Shown here: positions 1 through 8,387 of the stretch, piece after piece
Layout of the letters: each line of letters opens with the position of its first letter
Numbering within the stretch: the stretch's first letter is position 1
Notes under the pieces: generated by a model
Told to the model about the DNA's origin: nothing
Database searches by the model: none
The model's input: the letters and a program-made list of their open reading frames with translations, nothing else
Position numbers and translations under genes: made by a program
Source: an uncultured Planctomycetaceae bacterium
Lineage (GTDB): Bacteria; Planctomycetota; Planctomycetia; Pirellulales; Pirellulaceae
Length of the DNA: 39,479 nucleotides
Assembly (NCBI GenBank): GCA_903863885.1
Contig: CAIPEB010000572.1
Location: 1 to 39,479 of the forward strand
Direction of reading: 5' to 3'

Positions 1-1119
1 GGAATGATGCCCGGTATGGCCTCTGGCGGTGAAGAAGGCATGGGAATGGGAATGGGCGGGTATCCGGGAATGCCCGGTATGGGCGGAATGCCGCCCGGTA
101 TGGCCTCTGGCGGTGAAGAAGGCATGGGAATGGGAATGGGCGGGTATCCGGGAATGCCCGGTATGGGCGGAATGCCGCCCGGAATGGCTGCGGGCGCCGA
201 AGAAGGCTCGGCCATGGGCATGGGCATGGGAATGGGGGGCGGCATGTATGGCGGCTTCGGGATGTCGGGTTCGATGTCTTCTCGTCCCCCCGCCGAATAC
301 GCACTCGTCCGGTTCTTCGACATGACGGCTGAGAAAGGCCACAAGTATCGCTATCGCATCGCCGTTTTCCTCGAAGATCCGAACCATCCGCAGATGGCCG
401 CCATGGAGCCGAACGAACGAAATCTCGACGACTCGGTCAAGACGCGGCTCAGCGCCGTGATCAAGGAAGAAAAGGACAAGAATACTCGCACGTACTGGGT
501 CCGCACGGACTGGAGTTCGCCCAGCGACGTAGTTTCAGTCAGCCCCGATCCGATCGCGTTGGCCGGGAAGATTGACAACTATCGTCCGTCGGCGATTCCG
601 AACTCCACACAGACGATTCCGCCGAATGAGCCGAAGGGGACCGTGATGTCGGTGGTTTGGGACGACGCCCTTGCGGTCGACGTGCCGGGCAGTCTTGATG
701 TCAACCGCGGCACCGTGCTGAACTTCAAGGCCAACGCGGACGTGATTCACCCGGTAACGCTTCGCTACAAGACAGTGGAGAATTTCGATTTCCGCACAAA
801 CAACTGCGTGGTCGACATGCGAGGTGGCGAAGATCTGCCCGGGTCGGACAAGGAACCGCTGGGGGCTCTGGGTGAATATCTTGTTTTGACGGCGAGCGGT
901 GAGTTGGAAGTCCGTGACGAGTTGCAGGATTACGACTCCTTCCATCTGCACATGCCTCCCGAAGCGCCCGCGACGCCGACCACCGGCTATCCGGGCATGG
1001 AGGGAGGACCTCCGGGAGCTGAAGGCGGCCATCCTCGAATGCCGGGTGGCCCGGGTGCGCCTCCGGGTGCGGAGCAACCGGGCGGAGGCCGGCGGGGCCG
1101 GGGGAATCGCGGCACCTAG
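1..1119 (+). CDS. Gly/Met/Pro-rich repeat protein, C-terminal part (5' end outside window)
   Basis: The reading frame is open from the first base, so the true start lies upstream. The first ~95 residues are tandem repeats of a 28-residue unit rich in GMGMGMGGYPGMPGMGGM. Two copies are exact at DNA level (84-bp period, about 10-177) and a third is diverged. A globular segment of about 230 residues follows (from YALVRFFDMTAEKGHKYRYR), then a second Pro/Gly-rich tail ending in RRGRGNRGT. I do not recognise the globular domain. Such Met/Gly/Pro repeats recur in other planctomycete-like proteins in this window (8556, 9468 and inside the 13514 gene). Whether the protein is exported cannot be seen because the N-terminus is missing. 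It converges on dnaE2 with a 35-bp gap and no clear terminator between them. Confidence 0.8.
   Translation, partial: GMMPGMASGGEEGMGMGMGGYPGMPGMGGMPPGMASGGEEGMGMGMGGYPGMPGMGGMPPGMAAGAEEGSAMGMGMGMGGGMYGGFGMSGSMSSRPPAEYALVRFFDMTAEKGHKYRYRIAVFLEDPNHPQMAAMEPNERNLDDSVKTRLSAVIKEEKDKNTRTYWVRTDWSSPSDVVSVSPDPIALAGKIDNYRPSAIPNSTQTIPPNEPKGTVMSVVWDDALAVDVPGSLDVNRGTVLNFKANADVIHPVTLRYKTVENFDFRTNNCVVDMRGGEDLPGSDKEPLGALGEYLVLTASGELEVRDELQDYDSFHLHMPPEAPATPTTGYPGMEGGPPGAEGGHPRMPGGPGAPPGAEQPGGGRRGRGNRGT
10..177 (+). repeat. Exact 84-bp tandem duplication coding a 28-residue Met/Gly repeat
   Basis: The stretch starting CCCGGTATGGCC at 10 recurs at 94 and the two 84-bp copies read the same. A diverged third copy begins at 178 (CCCGGAATGGCTGCG). 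The period is a multiple of three, so copy-number change keeps the frame. The near-identity of synonymous positions suggests a recent duplication. Confidence 0.9.
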
Positions 1120-1154
1120 TGCGCGTGGTACCTGGGTGCGGAAATCGCCTGACT

Positions 1155-4100
1155 TCAGCGGAAATCCCGTGACTGCGTCTTGAGACCTCGCAGTTGCTGC
1201 GACAGGTCAGCAAGATGGCTGACCACGACGTGGACTACGGAGTCCTTGATCTGCAGGCGTCCTTCAGCAAGCCATGCGGGGGACGTGCGTGCGATCTCGT
1301 AGAACCGTTGCCATACCGTCTGGTGTACGACCAGGTTGATCGTTCCCGTTTCATCTTCCAGGGTGACGAACGTGATCCCTTTGGCCGTGGAGGGGCGTTG
1401 CCGCATCAATACCAGTCCGGCGACACGGACGTAGCGGTGGTTTGACAGGGACGCCAGTCTCGAGGCTGGTACCGCGCGTAATCGGTCCAGCTCTTCTCGG
1501 TGGAAGGACAGGGGATGTGCTTTCAAGGAAAGGCCGCAACTGCGGTAGTCCGCATGCACTTCTTCCTGGGGCGGCATGACCGGCAGTTCCGGAGTTGATT
1601 CGTCGGCCTGCTGGTGTTCCCAAAGCGGTTGAGACGCACCCATCGGCTCCTGCGCAAGAGCATCCCACAAAGCGGGCCGGCGTCCCCGCCCCAGCGAGCC
1701 GAACGCATCGGCTTGGGCCAGCCGCACGATAACCGCCCGCCCCAGACGCGTTCTCCTGGCAAAATCGTGAATGGACGAGAAGGCTCCCCGCGCACGGGCT
1801 TCTTCCACCGCCTCCGCAGCAGCGCGCGGCAATCCCGAAACCAGCAGCAGTCCAAGACGAACCGACAACCGGGAGTGCCCGGAAGGGGGCTTCGCCTCGC
1901 AACTCGACGCGCCGGATTCCTCCAGCGTGCACTCCCAGCTGCTGAAATTCACATCCACCGGCCGCACTTCCACGCCGTGCTGCCGCGCATCGCGAATCAG
2001 TTGAGCGGGAGCATAAAATCCCATCGGCTGGCTGTTGATCAGAGCGGCGGCAAAAGCGGCCGGATGATAACGCTTCAACCATGCAGAGACATAGACCAGC
2101 AGCGCAAAGCTGGCTGCGTGAGATTCCGGAAAACCGTACTCGCCAAAGCCCCGGATCTGCCGGAAGACCTGATCGGCAAAGGTTGCCGAGAGCCCGCGAG
2201 CAAGCATGCCGTCCAGTAGCTTCCTGCGAAACTGATCGATCAAGCCGGGGCGTCGCCAGGCCCCCATGGCTCGCCGCAACTGGTCGGCCTCCCCCGGCGT
2301 AAACCCCGCCGCCACGACCGCCAGCCGCATGGCCTGCTCTTGAAAGATGGGAACGCCAAGCGTCTTGTGCAGGACCTGCCGGATCTCCTCGTTGGGATAG
2401 GTAACGGTCTCTTCGCCCGCCCGTCGACGGAGATACGGGTGCACCATCTGCCCCTGAATCGGTCCCGGCCGCACAATCGCGACCTCGATGACCAGATCGT
2501 AATAACATCGCGGCCGCAGACGCGGCAGCATGCTCATTTGAGCCCGGCTTTCAATCTGAAATACGCCCATCGTGTCGGCCCGGCTGATCATGTCGTAGAC
2601 CGCCGGATCTCCTTCGGGGATGGCGGCCAGCGTCAAAGGCGGGCGGCTGCGGGACGCCAACAGATCGAAACACTTGCGGATCGCCGTTAACATGCCAAGC
2701 GCCAGACAGTCCACCTTGAGAATGCCCAGTTCGTCGAGATCATCCTTGTCCCATTGCAGAACCGTGCGTCCTTCCATGGCGGCGTTTTCAATCGGAGCCA
2801 GTTCGCAGAGCGGCCCGCGGGTCATCACCATTCCGCCCACGTGCTGCGACAAGTGGCGGGGGAAACCGATCAGTTCATCGACCAGGTAAACCAGACGCCG
2901 GCCGAGATCGGATTCGGGGTCGATTCCCGCCTGCCGGCAGCGTTCCGCCAGCTGAGGCTCGTCGCGATAGCCCTCGACCAGCTTGGCCAGCGAATCAACT
3001 CGATCAAGCGACAGGCCAAGCGCCTTGCCCACGTCACGCACCGCACTGCGGGCACGGTAGGTGATCACCACGGCCGTCATTCCGGCATGGTCGCGTCCAT
3101 ACTTTTCATAGAGATACTGCAGCACTTCCTCCCGCCGCTCGTGCTCGAAGTCCACGTCAATGTCCGGCGCCTCGTTGCGTTCACGACTCACGAACCGCTC
3201 GAACAGCACGTCCGTGCGGTCCGGATTCACCGCCGTAACGCCCAGGCAGAAACAGACCGCGGAGTTGGCTGCGGATCCGCGGCCCTGGCACAGAATGCCC
3301 CGGCTGCGGGCAAACCTCACCAGATCCCAGACCGTCAGAAAATACGCTTCGTAGCGGAGTTCTTCGATGAGCGTCAGTTCGTGCGCGAGCAGCTGCTGCA
3401 CTTTATCGGGCACGCCGCCCGGATAACGGAGCAGGGCGCCTCGCCCGGCCAGCTCGCGAAGATACTGCATGGCGGTCTGGCCGCGCGGCGCCAGCTCCTC
3501 GGGATACTCGTACCGCAACTCGTCGAGTGAAAACTCGCAGCGATCGCTGATTTCTCGAGTCCGCGCCAGCGCCGACGGCTGCGTGGAAAAAGCCGCAGCC
3601 AGTTCCGCCGCGGTCCGAAGATGACGCTGTGCATTCGGAAACCGCCAGGCCCCGCATTCCGCGACCGTCGTGCCGTGGCGGATCGCCGTGAGCACATCGT
3701 GCAGCACCATGCGGCCGGGAACGTGATAGTGCACTCCTCCCGCAGCCACCAGCGGCAGACGACTGATCCGGGAAAGCCGCGCATGCTCCTCCAGCCGCCG
3801 CTCGTCATCCGGCCCGCAGTGCGTTTCAACGATCAGATAGCCCCGGTCGCCGAACAGTTCCCGGTAGCGGCACAGTTCGCGGCAGCTCAACGGGCGACTC
3901 GCATCCGCCGTATCGCGCACCAGCACTCCGGCCAGCAGTCCCTCCTGATGCGCCGCCAGATCCTCCCATGTCAGCAGGCAGTCCCCCTTGGCCGCTCGGC
4001 GGCGCCCGACGGTGATCAGTCGCGACAGCCTTCCATAGGACGCACGGTCCGGCGCCCACAGCACCACCGCCCCCGCATCCGTCGTGTGAATTTCGGCACC

Positions 4101-4286
4101 GATGATCAGCTTGAGCGATCGATCCTTGGCGGCCACATGCGCGCGCACGACGCCGGCCAGCGAATTGCGGTCCGTGACCGCCAGCGCCCCATAACCCAGC
4201 TCGCAAGCCCGCCCCACGAGTTCGTCCGCGTGGGAAGCTCCCTCGAGAAAAGAGAAATTCGTTTTGCAGTGGAGTTCGACGTACAT
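1155..4286 (-). CDS. dnaE2: Error-prone DNA polymerase III alpha subunit DnaE2 (ImuC)
   Basis: This 1043-residue protein has the length and order of DnaE2: an N-terminal PHP domain (YVELHCKTNFSFLEGAS at the start), the C-family polymerase palm with catalytic PDIDVDFE (Asp375, Asp377 and Asp379 region), fingers with GRGSAANSAVC and GVPIFQEQAMRLA, and a C-terminal OB-fold near residues 930-1010 (VRVAGLVLMRQRPSTAKG). DnaE2 is the translesion polymerase that works with ImuA and ImuB after DNA damage; that role is known for the family, not shown here. The first PHP motif reads HCK rather than HxH, so PHP nuclease activity is doubtful. The ATG lies 12 bp after the imuB stop, and a GAGG ribosome site overlaps that stop, which suggests translational coupling as the last gene of the cassette. 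Confidence 0.95.
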   Translation of the reverse strand: MYVELHCKTNFSFLEGASHADELVGRACELGYGALAVTDRNSLAGVVRAHVAAKDRSLKLIIGAEIHTTDAGAVVLWAPDRASYGRLSRLITVGRRRAAKGDCLLTWEDLAAHQEGLLAGVLVRDTADASRPLSCRELCRYRELFGDRGYLIVETHCGPDDERRLEEHARLSRISRLPLVAAGGVHYHVPGRMVLHDVLTAIRHGTTVAECGAWRFPNAQRHLRTAAELAAAFSTQPSALARTREISDRCEFSLDELRYEYPEELAPRGQTAMQYLRELAGRGALLRYPGGVPDKVQQLLAHELTLIEELRYEAYFLTVWDLVRFARSRGILCQGRGSAANSAVCFCLGVTAVNPDRTDVLFERFVSRERNEAPDIDVDFEHERREEVLQYLYEKYGRDHAGMTAVVITYRARSAVRDVGKALGLSLDRVDSLAKLVEGYRDEPQLAERCRQAGIDPESDLGRRLVYLVDELIGFPRHLSQHVGGMVMTRGPLCELAPIENAAMEGRTVLQWDKDDLDELGILKVDCLALGMLTAIRKCFDLLASRSRPPLTLAAIPEGDPAVYDMISRADTMGVFQIESRAQMSMLPRLRPRCYYDLVIEVAIVRPGPIQGQMVHPYLRRRAGEETVTYPNEEIRQVLHKTLGVPIFQEQAMRLAVVAAGFTPGEADQLRRAMGAWRRPGLIDQFRRKLLDGMLARGLSATFADQVFRQIRGFGEYGFPESHAASFALLVYVSAWLKRYHPAAFAAALINSQPMGFYAPAQLIRDARQHGVEVRPVDVNFSSWECTLEESGASSCEAKPPSGHSRLSVRLGLLLVSGLPRAAAEAVEEARARGAFSSIHDFARRTRLGRAVIVRLAQADAFGSLGRGRRPALWDALAQEPMGASQPLWEHQQADESTPELPVMPPQEEVHADYRSCGLSLKAHPLSFHREELDRLRAVPASRLASLSNHRYVRVAGLVLMRQRPSTAKGITFVTLEDETGTINLVVHQTVWQRFYEIARTSPAWLAEGRLQIKDSVVHVVVSHLADLSQQLRGLKTQSRDFR

Positions 4287-4298
4287 GGAAGCGACGCC

Positions 4299-6143
4299 TC
4301 ACTCGAACAGCCCCTGCAGAAACCAGCATCCATCCTCCAGCTGCCGGAAGAGCCAGAAACGATGGCCCGACGTTGATTCAACGCGGTAGTAATCCCGACG
4401 GATGCTGCGCCCGCGCCACCAACCGGTTTCAATCCTCTCCGGCCCCCACGCCCGGCGCACCTGATGCCAGTCCTGCTGATGCCGGAACCGAACGGGCGGT
4501 CCATCCGGCGCCACGGCGAATACGCGAATCGGATGCGGCGGATCGTAGAACCGCAAAGGCCGCTGTCCGGGACCAAACGACTGAACGCTTCCCGTCGTCA
4601 TCCCGGCGGAAGACGCCCCGGTCGGAAACGATACGGCCTTGGCCTCGGCATCCAGCGCCGGAACCCAGCGGCACGCATGTTCCGGCTGCGCCTCGGGCAG
4701 CAACAGCGGCCGCAGCACCACCCCGCTCCCCATACGGCTGCTCAACCGATCCACCAGCCGGGCCAATTCACGCTGCTGAACATGCTCGTCGCTTTCCCAC
4801 AGATCCCGCTGGCGGCGATGCCGTCCCACGGTCCACGCGATGCGAGCCGACACCTGCCGCACCGGCCCCGGCAAGCGAAGTTTCTCCAGCTGCAGACGAA
4901 CCAGCCCCAGCCAATGCGCCGCATCGGCTGCCGGACGAAACAGATTCACTCCGCAATCCACGGGCTCCACGCCGGCCGAAGACACACACTCGAAGCGCAA
5001 CTGCAACTGCAGACCCAGGCGTTCCTGAGCCATCAACTGCCGGGCCAACTCCTCCAGCACCTCACGCACGCCGGCTTCCACCACGAACTGGCTCGCCGAT
5101 GGATACTCCCACGACCGCTGAGCCGCAAACTCGACCGGCGGCCGATGCGCAATCAGCACTTCCTCCGCCGCGCCGGACGCCTGATCCAGACGCACCAGTA
5201 CCGACTGGCCGAATCGCGCGGACAGACTGGCCCGGGGCAATCGCAGCAAGTCTCCGATCTGCTGAACGCCCAATTCCCGCAGCAGCGATCGCGCAGGTTC
5301 CGCCAGTCGCAAAGCCTCCACCGGCAACGGCCGCAGCGCTGCAAGCGACTCGCCCAAAGACACGATACGGAAAGAAAACACCGCCGGACAAGAACACACC
5401 TTCTCTTGCCCCGACCTTTCCTCTTGTTCCCGATTCTCTTCGGGCAGGTTCAGCCCGAAATGAGCCATTGCCCATGCGGTGCCGAACGTGTCGGCCAGAG
5501 CGGCACGGGCACGGTAGCCACGGTCATGCACCGCGGCCAGCAACTGTTCCACAAGTCGCTTCTCACTTCCGAACCAGCAGCCCAATCCGGTCACGTCCAG
5601 CCACAAATTGCCCGCGTGCACCGAGGGAAACAGATCCGCTTCGGCCGACTCCTCCAAACCAACCCTGGTGCCGAATTCCTCGCACACCTCGGCCAATTGC
5701 AGCAATTCGGCGCGATCCGCGTCGGGATCGCAGGCCGCATGGCACCAGGCACGACAACGCGTCCCTCCCTTGCCCGTCTCTCTATCCGCCGCCTCTGCAT
5801 TGGCCGCCTCCCCGTTCGATTCGGCCCTCGGCGAATTTCCGGCGACGGCCGGCGCCGCCCCTTGTGCTACATCCGGCACGGCACACTTATCAGCATTTTT
5901 CCTCGAACGTTTTCCGGCACTCTGTGCAGCGCCGCTCATTGACCGCCCCAGCGAAGCGGCTTCGGCCAACGGCATGCCGGGGCGAATGCCGGCGGCCCGG
6001 GCCTGCTCCGAACAGGCGACGACATAATCGCCTCGATGGCCGGTTCGCGTCTGAATGACCAGGCTGCCTTCAAGCTCGGGCCGAGCGACGACGAGACGCT
6101 GGATGGGCCAATTGGGCAGCCAGAGGCAGAGCATGCGCTTCAT
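4299..6143 (-). CDS. imuB: ImuB, catalytically inactive Y-family polymerase-like protein
   Basis: The product is about 614 residues and starts MKRMLCLWLPNWPIQRL, the typical ImuB N-terminus. Y-family polymerases have a catalytic Asp motif there, which ImuB lacks, so it serves as an adaptor between DnaE2, ImuA and the sliding clamp. A helix-hairpin-helix region (LGVQQIGDLLRLPRASLSAR) and a little-finger domain follow. RQRDLWE near residue 450 resembles a beta-clamp-binding motif of the QxxLW type (inference). Residues of about 75-150 form an unusual Ala/Glu/Lys-rich, low-complexity insertion. A GTG 24 bases upstream (6167) is possible, but the ATG at 6143 fits the family better. The 5' end overlaps imuA by 74 bp. 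Confidence 0.9.
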   Translation of the reverse strand: MKRMLCLWLPNWPIQRLVVARPELEGSLVIQTRTGHRGDYVVACSEQARAAGIRPGMPLAEAASLGRSMSGAAQSAGKRSRKNADKCAVPDVAQGAAPAVAGNSPRAESNGEAANAEAADRETGKGGTRCRAWCHAACDPDADRAELLQLAEVCEEFGTRVGLEESAEADLFPSVHAGNLWLDVTGLGCWFGSEKRLVEQLLAAVHDRGYRARAALADTFGTAWAMAHFGLNLPEENREQEERSGQEKVCSCPAVFSFRIVSLGESLAALRPLPVEALRLAEPARSLLRELGVQQIGDLLRLPRASLSARFGQSVLVRLDQASGAAEEVLIAHRPPVEFAAQRSWEYPSASQFVVEAGVREVLEELARQLMAQERLGLQLQLRFECVSSAGVEPVDCGVNLFRPAADAAHWLGLVRLQLEKLRLPGPVRQVSARIAWTVGRHRRQRDLWESDEHVQQRELARLVDRLSSRMGSGVVLRPLLLPEAQPEHACRWVPALDAEAKAVSFPTGASSAGMTTGSVQSFGPGQRPLRFYDPPHPIRVFAVAPDGPPVRFRHQQDWHQVRRAWGPERIETGWWRGRSIRRDYYRVESTSGHRFWLFRQLEDGCWFLQGLFE

Positions 6144-6921
6144 GACGGCGATCCGGGCAAGCTCCACTCCGCGGCACGGTCACCGAGGCAGCACGAACTT
6201 CACCCGTCTCCTCATCCAGTTCCAAATCCACACTACCCCCCGGAACGCCCCCTTTGCAGTGCGTGATCTCCACCCGCATCCGCCGCAGCCCGACAGAAAC
6301 TCGAGGCTGAACCCACAACTGCACCTGAGACCAGGAAGGCTGTCCTCGCATCTTCGCGGGCCGTACCAGCAACCCCAGCCCGCCCCCCTGCTCAGCCGCC
6401 AACTGCAGACGCCGAAACCAACGCCAGTCCAATTGATCCACCACAGCCCAGGCGGCTCCGACTCCGGGACAACGCAGCGCCTGGTCCAACGCCCACAACT
6501 CTTCCTCCGCACGTGCCGCCCGCACCACGAAAGTCCGCTGCAAATCAATCCCCAGTGAGGCAGCCGCCGGAGGATAAAATTCCCGCCGCCGATCCATGAC
6601 CACCAGCACCCGCCCCCCTGCAATCGCCTCCCGCGCTGCCAGCATGGCCAGCGTCTGTGCTCCGCTCCCTCCCTTATCCCCCAACCATTCCACCAAGATT
6701 CCCGGACGAAATCCGGCTTCCGGCAACAAACCGTCCAGCGGCGTACACCCCGTACTCAACAGCCTCTCCCCACCCCCGGAACGGCTCCCCTCCAGCCGCT
6801 GAATCCGCTCACGCAACTGAGCCACAATATCTGCTGATATCCCGGCTCCTGCTGATATCCCGGCATTTGCCGAGATCCCGGCAATATCTCGATCTCGGGC
6901 AGTACTTTGATCGCCAGCCAT
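6070..6921 (-). CDS. imuA: ImuA, RecA-like accessory protein of the mutagenic cassette
   Basis: This 283-residue protein resembles ImuA. IVAQLRERIQRLEG is followed by LLSTGCTPLDGLLPEAGFRPG, then LVEWLGDKGGSGAQTLAMLAAREA at the place of a RecA-type nucleotide-binding loop, then VLVVMDRRREFYPPAAASLGI. The P-loop lysine and following Ser/Thr are not obvious, as in other ImuA proteins. It is the first gene of imuA-imuB-dnaE2, transcribed leftward. The N-terminus is odd: the only Met start precedes a repeated GISANAGISAGAGISAD segment encoded by 18-bp tandem repeats. The C-terminus is Arg/Ala-rich and overlaps imuB. Two 14-bp direct repeats lie 52-82 bases upstream of the start and could be operators. 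No classical LexA box was found. Confidence 0.85.
   Translation of the reverse strand: MAGDQSTARDRDIAGISANAGISAGAGISADIVAQLRERIQRLEGSRSGGGERLLSTGCTPLDGLLPEAGFRPGILVEWLGDKGGSGAQTLAMLAAREAIAGGRVLVVMDRRREFYPPAAASLGIDLQRTFVVRAARAEEELWALDQALRCPGVGAAWAVVDQLDWRWFRRLQLAAEQGGGLGLLVRPAKMRGQPSWSQVQLWVQPRVSVGLRRMRVEITHCKGGVPGGSVDLELDEETGEVRAASVTVPRSGACPDRRHEAHALPLAAQLAHPASRRRSARA
6831..6882. repeat. 18-bp tandem repeats in the 5' end of imuA
   Basis: CTGCTGATATCCCGGC occurs at 6831 and again at 6849 (18-bp spacing). A diverged third copy, TTGCCGAGATCCCGGC, lies at 6867-6882, and a degenerate trace reaches 6900. On the minus strand they encode the GISAxA peptide repeats of ImuA. Confidence 0.85.
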
Positions 6922-7296
6922 GGTTCAATTCAAAACAAGACCTGCGTCAAACAAAACTGCATCAAAAAAAAACAAGACAATAGCCCAACCAAGACAATAG
7001 CCCTGTCGCCTCTCGTCGTTTCACATTGGCTTCAGCCCATTACTCGCGGGCTTCCGTTCCCGCCTTTAAGCGACTCGGATATTTACGCACCGATATTTAC
7101 GCACTTGGCCCGCGTCTTCGGGCATGCACGTTTTCGTCCCGCGATCCTGCCCGCAACCGGCGACTGCTAGCAATCAGCGAACCTCGAGTAGTATACATTT
7201 GTATCGTATTTCAGTCAACGAACCTTGCAGTTTTTTCGCTCGCTGCAATAACGAACGCTCCTTTCGCGTTTCTAACAACAGGCAAGAACGCCGCCT
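6922..7296. other. 375-bp divergent intergenic region between imuA and the sigma-factor gene
   Basis: No convincing gene is seen. It holds the two 14-bp repeats (6973-7003) near imuA, an A-run (6964-6972), a 12-bp palindrome ATACATTTGTAT (7193-7204), and two similar CGAACCT elements at 7178-7184 and 7219-7225. The latter resemble the GAAC-type -35 boxes used by ECF sigma factors. TTGCAG (7225-7230) with ATAACG (7248-7253) is a weak housekeeping-type alternative promoter for the sigma gene. Confidence 0.5.
6973..7003. repeat. Two 14-bp direct repeats upstream of imuA
   Basis: CAAGACAATAGCCC occurs at 6973-6986 and 6990-7003, a 17-bp period. On the imuA strand each reads GGGCTATTGTCTTG. They sit 52-82 bases upstream of the imuA ATG, a suitable place for a promoter or operator. 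Binding by a regulator is inference only. Confidence 0.75.
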
Positions 7297-7827
7297 ATGA
7301 ATATCCCGACCCCCGAGATCTCTGATGCCGACCGATTTTCGGATTGGGTCCATCAGTACGGCTCCGCGGTGCGAGGCTATCTGCGGGCCATGGTCCGCAA
7401 TGATGCCGAGGCCGATGATCTGGCACAGGAGGTTTTTCGGCGGGCCTGGAAAGCACGTGACCGTTATCGCGAACAGGGAACTGCGCGGGCTTACCTGATG
7501 CGGATTGCAGACCGACTGGTGTATGACCGAAGCCGCCAGGACCGCAATGAAGTAAACCTGGACTCGCAGACCTGGGAGCGAATCGAGCCGATGTCGGGCG
7601 ACCAACCATCCGACCGGCTGGACCAGACCGAAACCCGTCATCAACTGGCTGCCGCACTGGATCGGCTGACTCCCGTCCAGCGCCGCGTGCTGCTGCTGCG
7701 TTATTACGGACAGATGAGCTTCACCCAGATCGCCGAAAGCATTCCGTGTCCACTCAGCACCGCGCTGAGCCACTGCCGTCGGGGACTGTTGGCGCTGCGT
7801 GAATTGATGGCGGAAACTGTGAATTGA
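7297..7827 (+). CDS. ECF-type RNA polymerase sigma factor
   Basis: This 176-residue protein has the two sigma-70 domains of an ECF factor. Region 2 covers about residues 20-85 (RGYLRAMVRNDAEADDLAQE, then FRRAWKARDRYREQGTARAY). Region 4 covers about 115-170 (LDRLTPVQRRVLLLRYYGQM, then a helix-turn-helix with QIAESIPCPLSTALSHCRRG). ECF factors direct RNA polymerase to a small regulon and are usually held by a membrane anti-sigma protein. The next gene, which begins at or just after this stop codon, encodes a single-pass membrane protein suited to that role. The ATG has no strong ribosome site. Confidence 0.92.
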   Translation: MNIPTPEISDADRFSDWVHQYGSAVRGYLRAMVRNDAEADDLAQEVFRRAWKARDRYREQGTARAYLMRIADRLVYDRSRQDRNEVNLDSQTWERIEPMSGDQPSDRLDQTETRHQLAAALDRLTPVQRRVLLLRYYGQMSFTQIAESIPCPLSTALSHCRRGLLALRELMAETVN

Positions 7828-7838
7828 CGAGCGATGCC

Positions 7839-8387
7839 ATGCAAGACTCCATTGAACAACAACTGCGTGAACTGGAACGGATCACTTCCGACCAGCCCCT
7901 GCCGCCAGGCGAAAGCGACGCCGAAACCCTCGCCCTGCGCGAGAGTTGGTCGCGTCTGTCGGGACTGCTCGCCGCAGCCGACGAATCATGGGACGCCGAC
8001 CAGTTCGCCCGAACCGTCCGGCCTCCGCGGACCGTCGCCTGGGCCAGAATCCTCGCGCTGAGCACCGCTGTGGCCGCAACACTGGCCCTGTGCACATGGT
8101 CTTTCTGGCCCGCACAAAGCCCTCTGCCGTCCGGCAACAGTCCAGCCACCGTCGCCCAGGCAGTGCCCTCCAGTCAGCCAGCGGCAACGCAAAGCACGGA
8201 TCCGGCAAAACCGACCATGACCGACGCTGAACTCGCCTGGGACGACACGCTGGACGACCGCCTCAGTGAATTGAGCGGAGCACTGACCGTCGCCGGACGC
8301 TCGACGCTGCGCAGCGACAGTTGCCTGTCGGATCTCGACAGCCGGTTACAGCAGATAGCAAGCGAAATCGAAGTCAATTCGCTTTGA
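7839..8387 (+). CDS. Single-pass membrane protein next to the ECF sigma factor, possible anti-sigma factor
   Basis: From the ATG at 7839 the product is 182 residues. A TTG at 7824 overlapping the sigma stop is also possible and would add five residues. The N-terminal ~68 residues are acidic and helical (IEQQLRELERITSDQPLPPG). One membrane helix lies near residues 69-91 (ILALSTAVAATLALCTWSFW), followed by a Pro/Ser/Thr/Gln-rich linker and a C-terminal helical segment. The topology and position fit an anti-sigma factor. However, the HxxxCxxC zinc motif of classical zinc-binding anti-sigma domains is absent, so the role is inferred from neighbourhood only. Confidence 0.75.
   Translation: MQDSIEQQLRELERITSDQPLPPGESDAETLALRESWSRLSGLLAAADESWDADQFARTVRPPRTVAWARILALSTAVAATLALCTWSFWPAQSPLPSGNSPATVAQAVPSSQPAATQSTDPAKPTMTDAELAWDDTLDDRLSELSGALTVAGRSTLRSDSCLSDLDSRLQQIASEIEVNSL

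Noticed and set aside
4373-6058. 561-residue open frame antisense to imuB
   Set aside because: Pro/Arg/Thr-rich shadow of a GC-rich gene with no domain.
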